Source: Armatimonadota bacterium
GTDB lineage: Bacteria > Armatimonadota > Zipacnadia > Zipacnadales > FEN-943
Length of the DNA stretch: 6,702 nucleotides
Assembly (NCBI GenBank): GCA_026419655.1
Contig: JANZZA010000619.1
Span: 1 to 6,702, forward strand
Reading direction: 5' to 3'
The notes below the pieces were generated by a model. It saw only the letters and a list, made by a program, of their open reading frames with translations, ran no database searches and was not told where the DNA came from. A program made the translations under genes and the position numbers. Below are positions 6,549 to 6,702 of the stretch, in pieces (position 1 is the first letter of the stretch; each line of letters starts with the position of its first letter).

Positions 6549-6680
6549 AAACACGGCCCCCCTGAGACAACGTTGGCCTGTTGTTTACACGGCTGCAACC
6601 TGCGTGCCAGATGGGGCAAGGGCCACCGCTACCTGCGGCAGTGGGGTCTCAATACGGCGATAAGACAGATAAAGCAGGAA

Positions 6681-6702
6681 AGAAAAACCTCGCCCGATAA
6701 CT
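6681..6702 (-). terminator. 3' half of a likely intrinsic terminator, cut by the window edge
   Basis: Read on the minus strand, the edge gives ATCGGGCGAGG followed directly by TTTTTCTTT. This is what the 3' arm and U-tract of an intrinsic terminator look like. The 5' arm, CCTCGCCCGAT, should lie just beyond 6702. It would end a minus-strand gene upstream of the window. The rest of 6549-6680 shows no gene and only weak promoter-like sequence. Confidence 0.35.

Noticed and set aside
1..6702. CRISPR array, tRNA, rRNA, transposase or phage genes
   Set aside because: No regularly spaced short repeats with unique spacers, no cloverleaf sequence and no recombinase or transposase motifs were seen; the 75-bp units are adjacent and imperfect.

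Overview
The window comes from a GC-rich bacterium (close to 60% G+C by eye) with compact genes, mostly on the minus strand. Gene content suggests an environmental polysaccharide-degrading bacterium, in the style of Planctomycetota, Hydrogenedentota, Armatimonadota or Latescibacterota: a large secreted LamG plus glycoside-hydrolase-like protein, a DegT/StrS aminotransferase, a DJ-1/PfpI lipoprotein and a single-domain response regulator. The phylum is an inference from family distribution and is not settled by the sequence.

Layout. Positions 1-288 hold a roughly 75-bp imperfect repeat, lying inside a Cys-rich minus-strand frame that is open to the window edge. Positions 289-494 contain no convincing gene, only a minus-strand frame with a membrane-helix-like tail and no start codon. 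Positions 495-3389 (minus) encode a 964-residue secreted LamG/DUF6067-type protein. Positions 3390-3581 are a divergent intergenic region with a perfect 12-bp palindrome. Positions 3582-3977 (plus) encode a stand-alone CheY-like receiver. It converges on the genes at 4714-3986 (DJ-1/PfpI lipoprotein) and 5995-4733 (DegT/DnrJ/EryC1/StrS aminotransferase), which form a tight two-gene unit. Positions 6548-6102 (minus) encode a small protein with a Cys-rich N-terminus and a DUF6812-like C-terminus. The right edge carries what looks like the 3' half of a terminator for a gene outside the window.

How the parts may work together. The aminotransferase and DJ-1-like lipoprotein are probably cotranscribed. 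The secreted protein and the receiver diverge from a shared upstream region and could share control. Inverted repeats bracket the stop codons of the GH-like gene, the receiver/lipoprotein pair and the Cys-rich gene, but none is seen at the internal aminotransferase stop. This suggests they mark transcript ends. I see no convincing evidence for a wholly new multi-gene system. The best leads are the left-edge repeat array, the stop-codon hairpin pattern, the exported DJ-1-like protein and the Cys-rich/DUF6812-like fusion.
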